A stretch of DNA of 22,315 bases from JALONO01 sp038209965 (lineage in GTDB: Bacteria; Bacteroidota; Bacteroidia; Cytophagales; Thermoflexibacteraceae), in assembly GCA_038209965.1 (NCBI GenBank), contig JBBQXF010000079.1:1-22315 (forward strand), read 5' to 3'. The number at the start of each line of letters is the position of its first letter. Within the stretch, counting starts at the first letter, position 1. Position numbers and translations under genes: made by a program. Below the pieces are notes generated by a model that saw only the letters and a program-made list of their open reading frames with translations, did no database searches and was not told the DNA's origin. This document shows positions 13,089-20,741 of the stretch, piece after piece.

Positions 13089-14618
13089 ATGAAAAACTCC
13101 TCCTGGTTCATCATGGCTACACTGTTCATGCTGGCGCACACCACGCAAGCCCAAAAAACGGTTACCCTCACCAAAACCGCCCTGCAAGACAAGATCAGGG
13201 GAGGCTGGGCCGGTCAAGTGATCGGCTGCACGTTTGGTGGCCCGACCGAATTTAAATACAATGGCACGATGATCAACGACTACCAGCCCATTCCTTGGTA
13301 CGATGGCTACATCAAAAAGACGATGCAAGATATCCCCGGCCTGTACGATGACATTTACATGGATCTGACTTTCGTCGATGTCTTTGAAAAAGAAGGACTG
13401 GATGCGCCGGTGGCTTCCCACGCCAAGGCGTATGCCAATGCTGATTATTTATTATGGCACGCCAATCAAATAGGCCGTTATAATATCCTGAACGGATTGA
13501 TGCCGCCTGCTTCGGGCCATTGGCTAAATAATCCACAGGCGGATGCCATTGATTTTCAGATCGAGGCAGACTTTGCCGGGCTGATGGCCCCAGGAATGCC
13601 CAACACGGCTACCGAGATTTGCGATAAAATTGGCCACATCATGAATTATGGCGACGGTTGGTACGGTGGGGTTTACATGGCCGCCATGTACTCGCTGGCC
13701 TTCACCTTCACCGACATCAAAGTGGTGGTGAAAGAAGCCCTGAAAACCATCCCACCCCAAAGCAATTTTTACCAGTGCATGGCCGATGTGATCAAGTGGC
13801 ATAAAATGTACCCCAACGACTGGACCAAAACTTGGTGGGAAGTGCAAAAAAAATGGTCATCGGACAAGTCTTGCCCCGAAGGAATCTTTGCCGCTTTCAA
13901 CATTGATGCCACCGTAAATGCCGCTTACGTGATCATGGGCCTGCTCTATGGCAACGGCGACTACGCCAAAACCTTGGAAGTCAGCACCCGCTGCGGGCAG
14001 GACTCGGACTGCAACCCTGCCTCGGCGGGCGGGATCCTGGGCACGATGATCGGCTATGATAAAATTCCCGCCTATTGGAAAATGGGATTGAAAGAAGCCG
14101 AAGATCTGGATTTCAAATACACCACCATGTCGCTCAACGAAGTATATAGCATCGGGTTGAAGCACGCCCTGCAAGTGGTGGAGCGCAACGGGGGCCAAGT
14201 GCAGGGCGATCAGGTGATCATCCAGCCCCAAGTGCCCAAGGCAGCCAAACTGGAGCAAAGCTTCCCCGGGCACTTTCCCCTTGAAAAACGGCGCATTGGC
14301 CAGAAACTGACCAATGAAATGGTCTTGGAATTTGAGGGAAATGGCTTTGTGATCATGGGATCGGCCGATCGCATTGACACTGAAAACGATCATGTGTTTG
14401 AGGCCGAACTGGTCATTGACGGCCAAGTGGTCGAAAAAGTCAAGCTGCCCACTACTTACAAAGAGCGCCGGTTCAACTTGTTCTGGAAATACCAATTGCC
14501 CAAGGGCAAGCACCAAATCAAAATCAAAATCCTCAATCCGTCGGCCAAGCACCACGTCAATGTGAGTGACTTGGTCGTGTTTGGTGATCAAGAAGTGACA
14601 AATGCGTGGAAAAAGTAA
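13089..14618 (+). CDS. Secreted ADP-ribosylglycohydrolase-family protein
   Basis: 509 residues with a signal peptide (MKNSSWFIMATLFMLAHTTQAQ), so it is exported. The ADP-ribosyl-GH fold runs from DKIRGGWAGQVIGCTFGGP (34-52) through DDIYMDLTF (87-95) to RCGQDSDCNPASAGGILGT (301-319). The DD and DxD acidic residues correspond to the binuclear metal site of the family. About 140 further residues (370-509) are beta-rich (MVLEFEGNGFVIMGS, FEAELVIDGQVVEKVKL, GKHQIKIKILNP), suggesting a C-terminal sandwich or carbohydrate-binding domain. Cytosolic relatives remove ADP-ribose from proteins; for exported Bacteroidetes members the substrate is not established and a glycoside is plausible. It is a monocistronic gene between selD and mnmA. 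No promoter box is evident in 12846-13088, where I see nothing else. Confidence 0.88.
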   Translation: MKNSSWFIMATLFMLAHTTQAQKTVTLTKTALQDKIRGGWAGQVIGCTFGGPTEFKYNGTMINDYQPIPWYDGYIKKTMQDIPGLYDDIYMDLTFVDVFEKEGLDAPVASHAKAYANADYLLWHANQIGRYNILNGLMPPASGHWLNNPQADAIDFQIEADFAGLMAPGMPNTATEICDKIGHIMNYGDGWYGGVYMAAMYSLAFTFTDIKVVVKEALKTIPPQSNFYQCMADVIKWHKMYPNDWTKTWWEVQKKWSSDKSCPEGIFAAFNIDATVNAAYVIMGLLYGNGDYAKTLEVSTRCGQDSDCNPASAGGILGTMIGYDKIPAYWKMGLKEAEDLDFKYTTMSLNEVYSIGLKHALQVVERNGGQVQGDQVIIQPQVPKAAKLEQSFPGHFPLEKRRIGQKLTNEMVLEFEGNGFVIMGSADRIDTENDHVFEAELVIDGQVVEKVKLPTTYKERRFNLFWKYQLPKGKHQIKIKILNPSAKHHVNVSDLVVFGDQEVTNAWKK

Positions 14619-14687
14619 AACCTGGACAAGTTTGGCCGGAACTTATTGGCAGATAATTGTTATTGTACTAGGAGGAAAACTTCTGGT

Positions 14688-14720
14688 ATGCATTACTTAT
14701 CCCATTTGATAAAAGAATGA
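14688..14720 (+). other. Possible 10-codon upstream ORF overlapping mnmA by ATGA
   Basis: AGGAGG at 14670-14675 is followed, 12 nt later, by ATG and ten codons (MHYLSHLIKE) ending in TGA at 14718-14720. The TGA overlaps the mnmA ATG as ATGA. Shine-Dalgarno sequences are rare in this phylum and the spacing is longer than ideal, so this may be chance. Confidence 0.2.
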
Positions 14721-15865
14721 GCACAAAAGGCAGGGTGTTGGTAGCCATGAGCGGGGGAATTGACAGTTCAGTGGCGGCGGTTTTGTTGCATGAGCAGGGC
14801 TACGAAGTCATCGGTATGACCATGAAAACGTGGGATTACGCCTCCTCGGGCGGGAGCAAAAAGGAAACGGGCTGCTGCAGTTTGGACTCGATCAACGATG
14901 CCCGGCACGTAGCGGTGAACCTTGGTTTCCCGCACTACATCATCGATATCCGCGAAGAATTTGGCGATTACGTCATTGACCATTTCACCAACGAATACCT
15001 TGAAGGGCGCACCCCCAACCCGTGTGTGCTCTGCAACACCCACATCAAGTGGGATGCGCTGCTGCGCCGGGCCGATAAACTGGGCTGCGATTTTATTGCC
15101 ACCGGCCACTATGCCAACGTGCGCCAGGTCAATGGCCGCTTTGTGATTTCCAAGGGGGTGGACGAGGCCAAAGATCAGTCGTATGCGCTCTGGGGCGTGT
15201 CGCAGGCCAGCTTGGCCCGCACCGTTTTCCCGCTGGGCCACCTAACCAAGCCGCAAGTGCGCCAAATGGCCACCGACCGGGGGTTCCTTGATCTGGTGAA
15301 CAAATCGGAGAGCTACGAAATCTGTTTCATCCCCGACAACGACTACCGGGGCTTTCTCAAACGTCGGATCCCGGGCTTGGAAGCGCAGGTGGCCGGGGGC
15401 GAATTTATTTTTGAGGATGGGACGGTAGTTGGCCACCACCAAGGTTATCCGTTCTATACCGTGGGCCAGCGCAAGGGCTTGGGCATTGCGTTGGGCATTC
15501 CGGTTTTTGTGGTCGAGATCCGCAAAGATACCAACCAAGTAGTGCTGGGCACTGACCAAGCGTTGCTCCGTGATGCGCTCTGGGCCGGCCAACTTAACAT
15601 GATCAAATACCCGGACCTGATCGACCGGCCCACCGAGGGCATAGTCCGCATTCGTTACAATGACAAAACGGGCACGCCCGCCATCATGGCACAGGAAAGT
15701 GGCCGGATGAAAGTGCTGTTCCACCAACCGGTTTTTGCCATTGCGCCGGGCCAAGCCGCAGTATTTTATGAAGGCGACGATGTGATCGGTGGGGGCTGGA
15801 TCCAGTCCAGCTTCCGGCAGGACAAAGCCAACCACCCCACCGAGGAGCTAATGGCCCAAGCCTAG
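14717..15865 (+). CDS. mnmA: tRNA-specific 2-thiouridylase MnmA
   Basis: 382 residues, close to the family norm. It adenylates and thiolates U34 of tRNA Lys, Glu and Gln using sulfur relayed by a persulfide. The PP-loop SGGIDSS is at residues 12-18. The catalytic Cys pair is Cys103 in NPCVLCN and Cys203 in SYEICFIPDNDY. KDQSYALWGV, ATGHYA and the C-terminal FYTVGQRKGLGIA with a PGQAAVFYEGDDVIGGGWI end are canonical. It starts 98 bp after the ADP-ribosylglycohydrolase gene in the same direction, with its own leader. No sulfur-relay genes lie in the window. Confidence 0.97.
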   Translation: MSTKGRVLVAMSGGIDSSVAAVLLHEQGYEVIGMTMKTWDYASSGGSKKETGCCSLDSINDARHVAVNLGFPHYIIDIREEFGDYVIDHFTNEYLEGRTPNPCVLCNTHIKWDALLRRADKLGCDFIATGHYANVRQVNGRFVISKGVDEAKDQSYALWGVSQASLARTVFPLGHLTKPQVRQMATDRGFLDLVNKSESYEICFIPDNDYRGFLKRRIPGLEAQVAGGEFIFEDGTVVGHHQGYPFYTVGQRKGLGIALGIPVFVVEIRKDTNQVVLGTDQALLRDALWAGQLNMIKYPDLIDRPTEGIVRIRYNDKTGTPAIMAQESGRMKVLFHQPVFAIAPGQAAVFYEGDDVIGGGWIQSSFRQDKANHPTEELMAQA

Positions 15866-15880
15866 GCAAGATTTTTGCCT
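15864..15880 (+). terminator. Short stem-loop at the end of mnmA
   Basis: AGGCAA, a GATTT loop, then TTGCCT form a perfect 6-bp stem overlapping the mnmA stop codon. The T-run is in the loop rather than after the stem, so this is a weak terminator candidate. The rest of 15866-16041 contains only a 12-bp direct repeat, ATGTTGGTTTGG (15918-15929 and 15995-16006), and no gene. Confidence 0.3.
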
Positions 15881-16041
15881 GATTTCCAATTTGTTGCTTG
15901 ATGATGGATGAGCATCAATGTTGGTTTGGCGGGTTGTGAATCAAATTCGTCCTTTAAATTGAGGAGCTGGCCGCGCCCGCTATCGCGAACACTTATGTTG
16001 GTTTGGATAGTGGGCGATCAAGGTTATTTACCCCCGCGAAC

Positions 16042-16881
16042 TCAGGCAATGTCAATTCTCTCACCAAGGCGCATCACTTGGTGGGGAGTTCCCAACGCCA
16101 CCGCTTGGGCGCTAAACTTGGCGGGATCCTCGGTGTTGAACTCGAACAGGTCGTAATGGTGCGGCACAGTGAGCTTGGCCCCAATGGCTTGGCCCAGTTG
16201 GGCGGCTTGGGCATAATCCAAGTTGCCCGCCACTCGCCGATCGGGCCGGTTACCATTGATGGGCAAAAAAGCCAAATCCACGGCCATGGGCCGGAGCAGG
16301 TCAACCATCCCCTCGTACCAAAGTGTGTCGCCGGAATGATAGACCCGGTAAGGGCCAAAACTCACCACCAGCCCCAAGTATTTGAGCCGGCCCTGGGCAT
16401 CGCGCTCGATCTGGTTGTGGGCAGCGGGCACGGCCAGAAATGTAAACGGCCCAATCTGCTGGGGCTGCTCGTCCGAAATGCCCACCGGAAACTGCGGATC
16501 GCAGGCCAGCCGCTCGGCCACGAAGGCGCGGTTGGCTTCGGGAATGAGCAAATGCAGGCCCGGATTAGCCGCCAACAAAGGCAACAGCGTGTCGGCATCC
16601 AAATGGTCGGTGTGGTTGTGGCTCGAAGTGACAATATCAACCATGTCCAGCAGGGCCGGATCACACACCCGCTCGCTGAGGCGCGTATGGGGTTTGTCGG
16701 TCTGGGCGTACTTGACCGTGAGCGAATCGGACAAATAGGGGTCAAAAAGCAAATGGCGGCCCTGCCACTGGAGCAAAAAGCCACTTTGGCCAAGCCACCA
16801 GACCCGAAAACCACTCATTTGCCCGGCCGATTGGCGGATATCAGCCACCAAGGTTTGATCTTTCTGATAGGCACGAATCAT
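16042..16881 (-). CDS. MBL-fold metallo-hydrolase, UlaG-like
   Basis: 279 residues, no signal peptide, probably cytoplasmic. It belongs to the metallo-beta-lactamase fold near UlaG (ascorbate-6-phosphate lactonase) and NAPE-PLD/UPF0173-like enzymes. The metal-binding motif SSHNHTDHLD supplies H88, H90, D92 and H93. Further ligands are likely H155 in PAAHNQ, D185 in YHSGDTLWYEG and a histidine in VPHHYDLFEFN (H241/H242). WWLGQSGFLLQW and HLLFDPYLSDS at 28-52 are the usual N-terminal beta strands. The substrate cannot be assigned from the sequence; the lack of other ula genes argues against ascorbate use. The gene is convergent with mnmA and divergent from the UPF0316 gene, with 87 bp between. 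Confidence 0.88.
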   Translation of the reverse strand: MIRAYQKDQTLVADIRQSAGQMSGFRVWWLGQSGFLLQWQGRHLLFDPYLSDSLTVKYAQTDKPHTRLSERVCDPALLDMVDIVTSSHNHTDHLDADTLLPLLAANPGLHLLIPEANRAFVAERLACDPQFPVGISDEQPQQIGPFTFLAVPAAHNQIERDAQGRLKYLGLVVSFGPYRVYHSGDTLWYEGMVDLLRPMAVDLAFLPINGNRPDRRVAGNLDYAQAAQLGQAIGAKLTVPHHYDLFEFNTEDPAKFSAQAVALGTPHQVMRLGERIDIA

Positions 16882-16956
16882 GGAACCGTTCGATTTTTGG
16901 CAGTTGCAATATATGACCGATCGCGGGTAAATTGCAAAAAAGTCGCATTATAGCTT

Positions 16957-16964
16957 CATCTTTG
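16957..16964 (+). promoter_or_regulatory. Near-consensus promoter box abutting the UPF0316 gene
   Basis: CATCTTTG matches seven of eight positions of TAnnTTTG and, as at queA, is separated from the ATG by exactly 4 nt, predicting a leaderless or near-leaderless mRNA. Confidence 0.38.
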
Positions 16965-16968
16965 CCAC

Positions 16969-17583
16969 ATGGAACAGTTTTTTACGGAAAACTTTGGCGT
17001 GAGCAAAACCCTCTTTGATTGGGTGATTTTGCCGTTGGTGGTTTTTTTGGCCAGGATTGCCGATGTTTCACTCTCCACCACCCGCATCATGTTTGTGATG
17101 AGCGGGCGGCGCAACTTGGCCCCGATCTGTGGTTTTGTGGAAGCCACCATCTGGATTTTGGCCATCGGCCAGATCATCCGCAACTTGGGCAACCCGGTTT
17201 CCTACATTGCCTACGCGGGCGGGTTTGCCACCGGAACCTACATAGGCATGTACTTGGAAAGCAAACTGGCCTTGGGCAAGGTCATTGTCCGGGTGATCAC
17301 CCGGATCGATGCCGCCGACATGATCGCCTTCCTGAAAACTTCCAGGTTTGGGTTTACCAACCTCCGCGCCGAAGGCCGCAAGGAAAATGTCAATGTCATT
17401 TTTTCGGTAATCGAGCGCCGCGATTTGCCCGAATTTATTTCCATTATCAAACAATTCAACCCCAATGCCTTTTATACCATTGAGAGCGTGCGCTACGTGA
17501 GCGACGGTGGCCTAATGGGCCCCGAGGTGGGCGATGGCCCAGCCAGCGAACGGCTGCCCTTGATTCGGCGGTTGATAAAATAA
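16969..17583 (+). CDS. UPF0316 / DUF2179 membrane protein
   Basis: 204 residues. Hydrophobic segments at about 18-38 (DWVILPLVVFLARIADVSLS), 50-70 (LAPICGFVEATIWILAIGQI) and 76-96 (PVSYIAYAGGFATGTYIGMY) form a compact three-helix membrane domain. The following soluble domain (about 100-185) is DUF2179-like: VIVRVITRIDAADMIAFLK, RAEGRKENVNVIFSVIERRD and a closing ESVRYVSDGG. This is the layout of the UPF0316 family (YebE/YpjP-type uncharacterised proteins). DUF2179 domains are thought to be ligand-binding or regulatory, but the role is not established. The methyltransferase gene follows after 22 bp in the same direction, so the two are probably co-transcribed. Confidence 0.82.
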   Translation: MEQFFTENFGVSKTLFDWVILPLVVFLARIADVSLSTTRIMFVMSGRRNLAPICGFVEATIWILAIGQIIRNLGNPVSYIAYAGGFATGTYIGMYLESKLALGKVIVRVITRIDAADMIAFLKTSRFGFTNLRAEGRKENVNVIFSVIERRDLPEFISIIKQFNPNAFYTIESVRYVSDGGLMGPEVGDGPASERLPLIRRLIK

Positions 17584-17605
17584 TTGTGGGTAGAACGCCT
17601 ATTTT

Positions 17606-18391
17606 ATGGACAAACAATATTACAAGGAATATTTTGACTTGGAACGCGGCCACTGGTGGTTCCGGGTGCGCAACCAGATTTTGATGGAACAGATTGGCCG
17701 GCTCTTGGGCAACCAAAAACCTACCCGCCGGATCCTCAATGTGGGGGCGGGCACTTTTTCCACTTCCGAACTACTGAGCCAATTTGGTCAAGTGACCTCA
17801 CTCGAGTATGATGCCGACTGCGTGGCCTACACCAAAAGTCGCTTGCCCGGTATCCAACTGGACGAAGGCTCCATCCTGGAACTGCCCTTTGCCGATAATA
17901 CCTTTGATTTGGTGACGGCCTTCGATGTGATCGAGCACGTGGAAGACGACCTCCAAGCGGTGCGGGAAATGAAACGCGTTTGCAAACCGGGCGGATTGGT
18001 GGTAGTGAGTGTGCCCGCGTTTATGACCCTCTGGAGCCACCATGACGTGGTGAACCACCATTTCCGCCGCTACACAATGCCCAAGCTTCAGGCGGTTTTT
18101 GGGGCCAAGTCGGATCCGCCAGCCCTGCCGGGCCGACTCCGTTACCACAATTATTTCAACTCCGCCCTGTTCTTGCCCATTGCGGCGTTCCGAATGCTGT
18201 CGCGGGCCATCCCCACCAAGCTCATCCGCAGTGGATCCGGGGCCGACAACACACTGGTGGACGTGGACAGCCCGGTGAACAAAATCCTGTACGCCATATT
18301 CGACTGGGAACGGCGCCTCCTCAACCGGGGCTGGAAATTCCCGTTTGGCGTGTCAGCCGCTTTAGCTTGGCAAAAGGACGGGGCGGGATAA
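17606..18391 (+). CDS. Class I SAM-dependent methyltransferase
   Basis: 261 residues with a Methyltransf_11-type Rossmann fold. Motif I is ILNVGAGT (43-50), motif II has the acidic residue in VTSLEYDAD (63-71), DEGSILELPFADNTFDLV (86-103) leads to motif IV, and DVIEHVEDD (107-115) is motif V-like. MKRVCKPGGLVVVSVP (126-141) is the post-core strand. The N-terminal YYKEYFDLERGHWWFRVRN and the C-terminal hydrophobic and basic stretch (YHNYFNSALFLPIAAFRMLS) are typical of methyltransferases linked to glycan or lipid synthesis, but the substrate is not identifiable. It follows the UPF0316 gene by 22 bp. The 537 bp after it (18392-18928) hold a short stem TTTCCC/GGGAAA at 18492-18506 and the next gene's promoter. 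A minus-strand open frame at 18641-18892 has no recognisable family and I do not call it. Confidence 0.85.
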   Translation: MDKQYYKEYFDLERGHWWFRVRNQILMEQIGRLLGNQKPTRRILNVGAGTFSTSELLSQFGQVTSLEYDADCVAYTKSRLPGIQLDEGSILELPFADNTFDLVTAFDVIEHVEDDLQAVREMKRVCKPGGLVVVSVPAFMTLWSHHDVVNHHFRRYTMPKLQAVFGAKSDPPALPGRLRYHNYFNSALFLPIAAFRMLSRAIPTKLIRSGSGADNTLVDVDSPVNKILYAIFDWERRLLNRGWKFPFGVSAALAWQKDGAG

Positions 18392-18860
18392 GCGGCCCGA
18401 AACCGCCAAGCATGGGGAGAAGCTAGGGGTGATTGTGCATTCTGCCTGATATGCAACGGAAGTTCAACACTCTTTGCAAGCGCGAAACCCTTTTCCCTTT
18501 GGGAAATATTTGACATTGCCTCCCACTGAAAAGCGGTTGATTCCTTAAATTGTTCAGCCATGCTTTTGTCGTCTTATTACAATAAAAACAGGCTTGATTT
18601 CCTTTGTTTTACATTCCCCAATGAACTGCAAAGGTCTCAATTAGGTGTTTGTTCCACAACATGGCTCGTCCGTTTTGAGCACAATAACCGAAAAATGAAA
18701 CACTGTGCCCACCGATACGCCTTTGCCCACAATGAGGGCGTTGCAAAATTTCAGGGTAACCCCAAAGCCCGACTGAGCACTTTTTTTATTTGAAATTGCC
18801 ATTTTGCTGACAAAAATCATAATTAACCGCACTTGCCAGTTTACATGGGTGAAAGAAAGG

Positions 18861-18868
18861 TATTTTTG
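18861..18868 (+). promoter_or_regulatory. TAnnTTTG promoter box for the thioesterase gene
   Basis: TATTTTTG, an exact consensus match, ends 60 bp upstream of the ATG at 18929. Confidence 0.42.
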
Positions 18869-18928
18869 TTGCCAAAACGCATCCTCCACCAATTGCTGGA
18901 TGACGAAAATCTATCCCCCTGATCGCCG

Positions 18929-19357
18929 ATGACGACTAACCAACACCAAGCCATCCCCCCTGCCTTTACCTACAAAATGTGGATTGAAAAACGCTGGTCC
19001 GATCTGGACGAGGCCCGGATCGTGAACAATGCCAAGATCATGACCTATTTGGAGGAAACCCGGATCCGTTTCCTCCGCGAAAACATCGGGTGGGATTTTG
19101 ACCGGCATGGTCTCGTAGTGGCCCATGCCAACATCGACTTCCGAAGGCCCATCACCCTGACCGACCAGCCTTGGGCCTACCTAAATGTGGGCAAAATCGG
19201 CGAGAAAAGCATTGCCCTCGATTGCCTCATTGCTGAGCAAGTGGGCAGTGAGTGGCGGGTTTTTACCGAAGCAAGGTTTGTGGTTGTTTCGTTCGATTAC
19301 GCGGCCAAGGTTTCGGTGCCCATCCCCGCCCACCTCCGCAAGCGCTTAGTGGGGTGA
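18929..19357 (+). CDS. Acyl-CoA thioesterase, hotdog fold (4HBT/YbgC-like)
   Basis: 142 residues, normal for a single-hotdog enzyme. RWSDLDEARIVNNAKIMTYLEETR (22-45) corresponds to the R(Y/W)xDxDxxxHVNNxxYxxYxExxR signature of the YbgC/FadM group that hydrolyses acyl-CoA thioesters. The usual His before VNN is Ile here, but the acidic residues and Asn pair are kept. VVAHANIDFRRPITLTD (62-78) and the central strands (YLNVGKIGEKSIALDCLIAE) complete the fold. A start further downstream (M17) would remove a non-conserved polar head, so the N-terminus is uncertain. It is a monocistronic cytoplasmic enzyme; natural substrate unknown. Confidence 0.82.
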   Translation: MTTNQHQAIPPAFTYKMWIEKRWSDLDEARIVNNAKIMTYLEETRIRFLRENIGWDFDRHGLVVAHANIDFRRPITLTDQPWAYLNVGKIGEKSIALDCLIAEQVGSEWRVFTEARFVVVSFDYAAKVSVPIPAHLRKRLVG

Positions 19358-19516
19358 GCTCATCGCTTGGCCACCTTTAAATGACATTGCCCCAAGCTCA
19401 AGCGGTTTGGTGCTTTTCGATTGAGTGGTCATTGGCCACCAGCCAGACATGCGCCCCAATCTTTTTGGGATGGCAAAACCAATGTTCCGCTAGTCGAGAC
19501 AATGCTTAAAAATTTA

Positions 19517-19524
19517 TATATTTA
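19517..19524 (+). promoter_or_regulatory. Near-consensus promoter box for the beta-helix/cytochrome operon
   Basis: TATATTTA differs from TAnnTTTG at the last base and ends 32 bp before the ATG at 19557. Confidence 0.35.
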
Positions 19525-19556
19525 CGTGACCAAGCCGCTCCCAAACTGTATCAACT

Positions 19557-20741
19557 ATGAGAACGCTCTACCTGTTGCTTTGCCTGTTGCCGTGGCCCCT
19601 GCTGGCGCAAGTGGACGCACAAAAGAAAATCCAGCGCCAACTGATCTTGGCCGAGCCCAACAGCGTGGTCGAGTTGGGGGCTGGAACTTTTGAGCTGACG
19701 GGAACGCTCTCGCTCGAGGGCAAAAAGCACATTACCATTCGCGGCCAAGGCATGGACAAGACCATCCTTTCGTTCAAAAACCAAGATCAAGGGGCCGAAG
19801 GGCTAAAAATCAGCAACGCCGAAAATATCACCATTGAGGACTTGACCGTGCAAAATGCTAAGGGTGATGCCATCAAGACCATGCACGTGGTGGGGATCAC
19901 CTTCCGGCGGGTGAAGACCGAATGGACAAAGATCTCCAAGAAAAACGGGGGCTATGGCCTTTATCCAGTCCTCTGCCGCGAGGTGGAGATCGATGCCTGC
20001 GTGGCCATTGGAGCCTCGGACGCGGGCATCTACGTGGGCCAATCCCAAAATATAACGGTCAAAAACTGCCGGGCCTATCACAACGTGGCGGGAATTGAGA
20101 TCGAGAACTCCCTCAATGCTGATGTGTTTGACAACGAAACCCACGAAAACACGGGCGGTATTTTGGTGTTCGATTTGCCCGATTTGGAACAGAAGAAAGG
20201 TGGCAATGTACGGGTGTTCCGCAACCACATCCACCACAACAATTTCCCCAATTTTGCGCCCAAAGGCAATATTGTGGCCAAAGTGCCAGCCGGTACGGGC
20301 ATTTTGATCTTGGCCACCAGCCAAGTGGAGATTTTTGCCAACCGGATCTTGCACAACAACTCGATCGGTACCGGGCTAATCAGTTATTACATGACCGAAA
20401 ACCCGATCCAAGACTCGCTCTACTACGCTTATCCCACCGATGTCTCCATCCATGACAACGAATACAAGCGCGATGAGGTCAGGTTTCAGGGCAAAGGCCG
20501 CTTTGGCCTACTTTTCAAATACAAATTGGGCTTTGGCAAGCACGTCCCCGACATCGTGTATGATGGTATTTTGGACGATAAGAAACCCGGGGCCCAAATC
20601 TGCCTCCGCAACAACGGCGCGGCCACTTTTGCCAACCTCGATGCCGCCAACCAATTCAAGCGAGTCGGGCGCGATCAGGCCCCCTACAATTGCGAGGGGC
20701 AGAAATTAATGGGCAACCGCAACCAAACCAAACGGCCATGA
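19557..20741 (+). CDS. Exported parallel beta-helix protein (TIGR03805-like)
   Basis: 394 residues with a signal peptide (MRTLYLLLCLLPWPLLAQVDAQ) and no lipobox Cys. From about residue 30 the sequence reads as a right-handed parallel beta-helix. It starts with LILAEPNSVVELGAGTFELT and HITIRGQGMDKTILSFKN, continues through short N-rich turns (NAENITIEDLTVQNAKGDAI, SQNITVKNCRAYHNVAGIEI, NSLNADVFDNETHENTGGIL) and reaches about residue 300. This NosD-like architecture binds or cleaves polysaccharides in other families, but no catalytic set is recognised here. The family is known to occur next to the cytochrome family encoded by the following gene. The stop codon overlaps that gene's start as ATGA, so the two are translationally coupled. 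Function unknown; the pair probably acts in the periplasm or at the outer surface. Confidence 0.85.
   Translation: MRTLYLLLCLLPWPLLAQVDAQKKIQRQLILAEPNSVVELGAGTFELTGTLSLEGKKHITIRGQGMDKTILSFKNQDQGAEGLKISNAENITIEDLTVQNAKGDAIKTMHVVGITFRRVKTEWTKISKKNGGYGLYPVLCREVEIDACVAIGASDAGIYVGQSQNITVKNCRAYHNVAGIEIENSLNADVFDNETHENTGGILVFDLPDLEQKKGGNVRVFRNHIHHNNFPNFAPKGNIVAKVPAGTGILILATSQVEIFANRILHNNSIGTGLISYYMTENPIQDSLYYAYPTDVSIHDNEYKRDEVRFQGKGRFGLLFKYKLGFGKHVPDIVYDGILDDKKPGAQICLRNNGAATFANLDAANQFKRVGRDQAPYNCEGQKLMGNRNQTKRP

Noticed and set aside
16003..16953. Plus-strand open frame opposite the MBL-fold gene
   Set aside because: The minus strand carries the full HxHxDH metal site and family layout; the plus frame is a shadow.
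18151..18561. Minus-strand 136-codon ORF overlapping the methyltransferase 3' end
   Set aside because: Most of it is antisense to the methyltransferase and it has no recognisable family.
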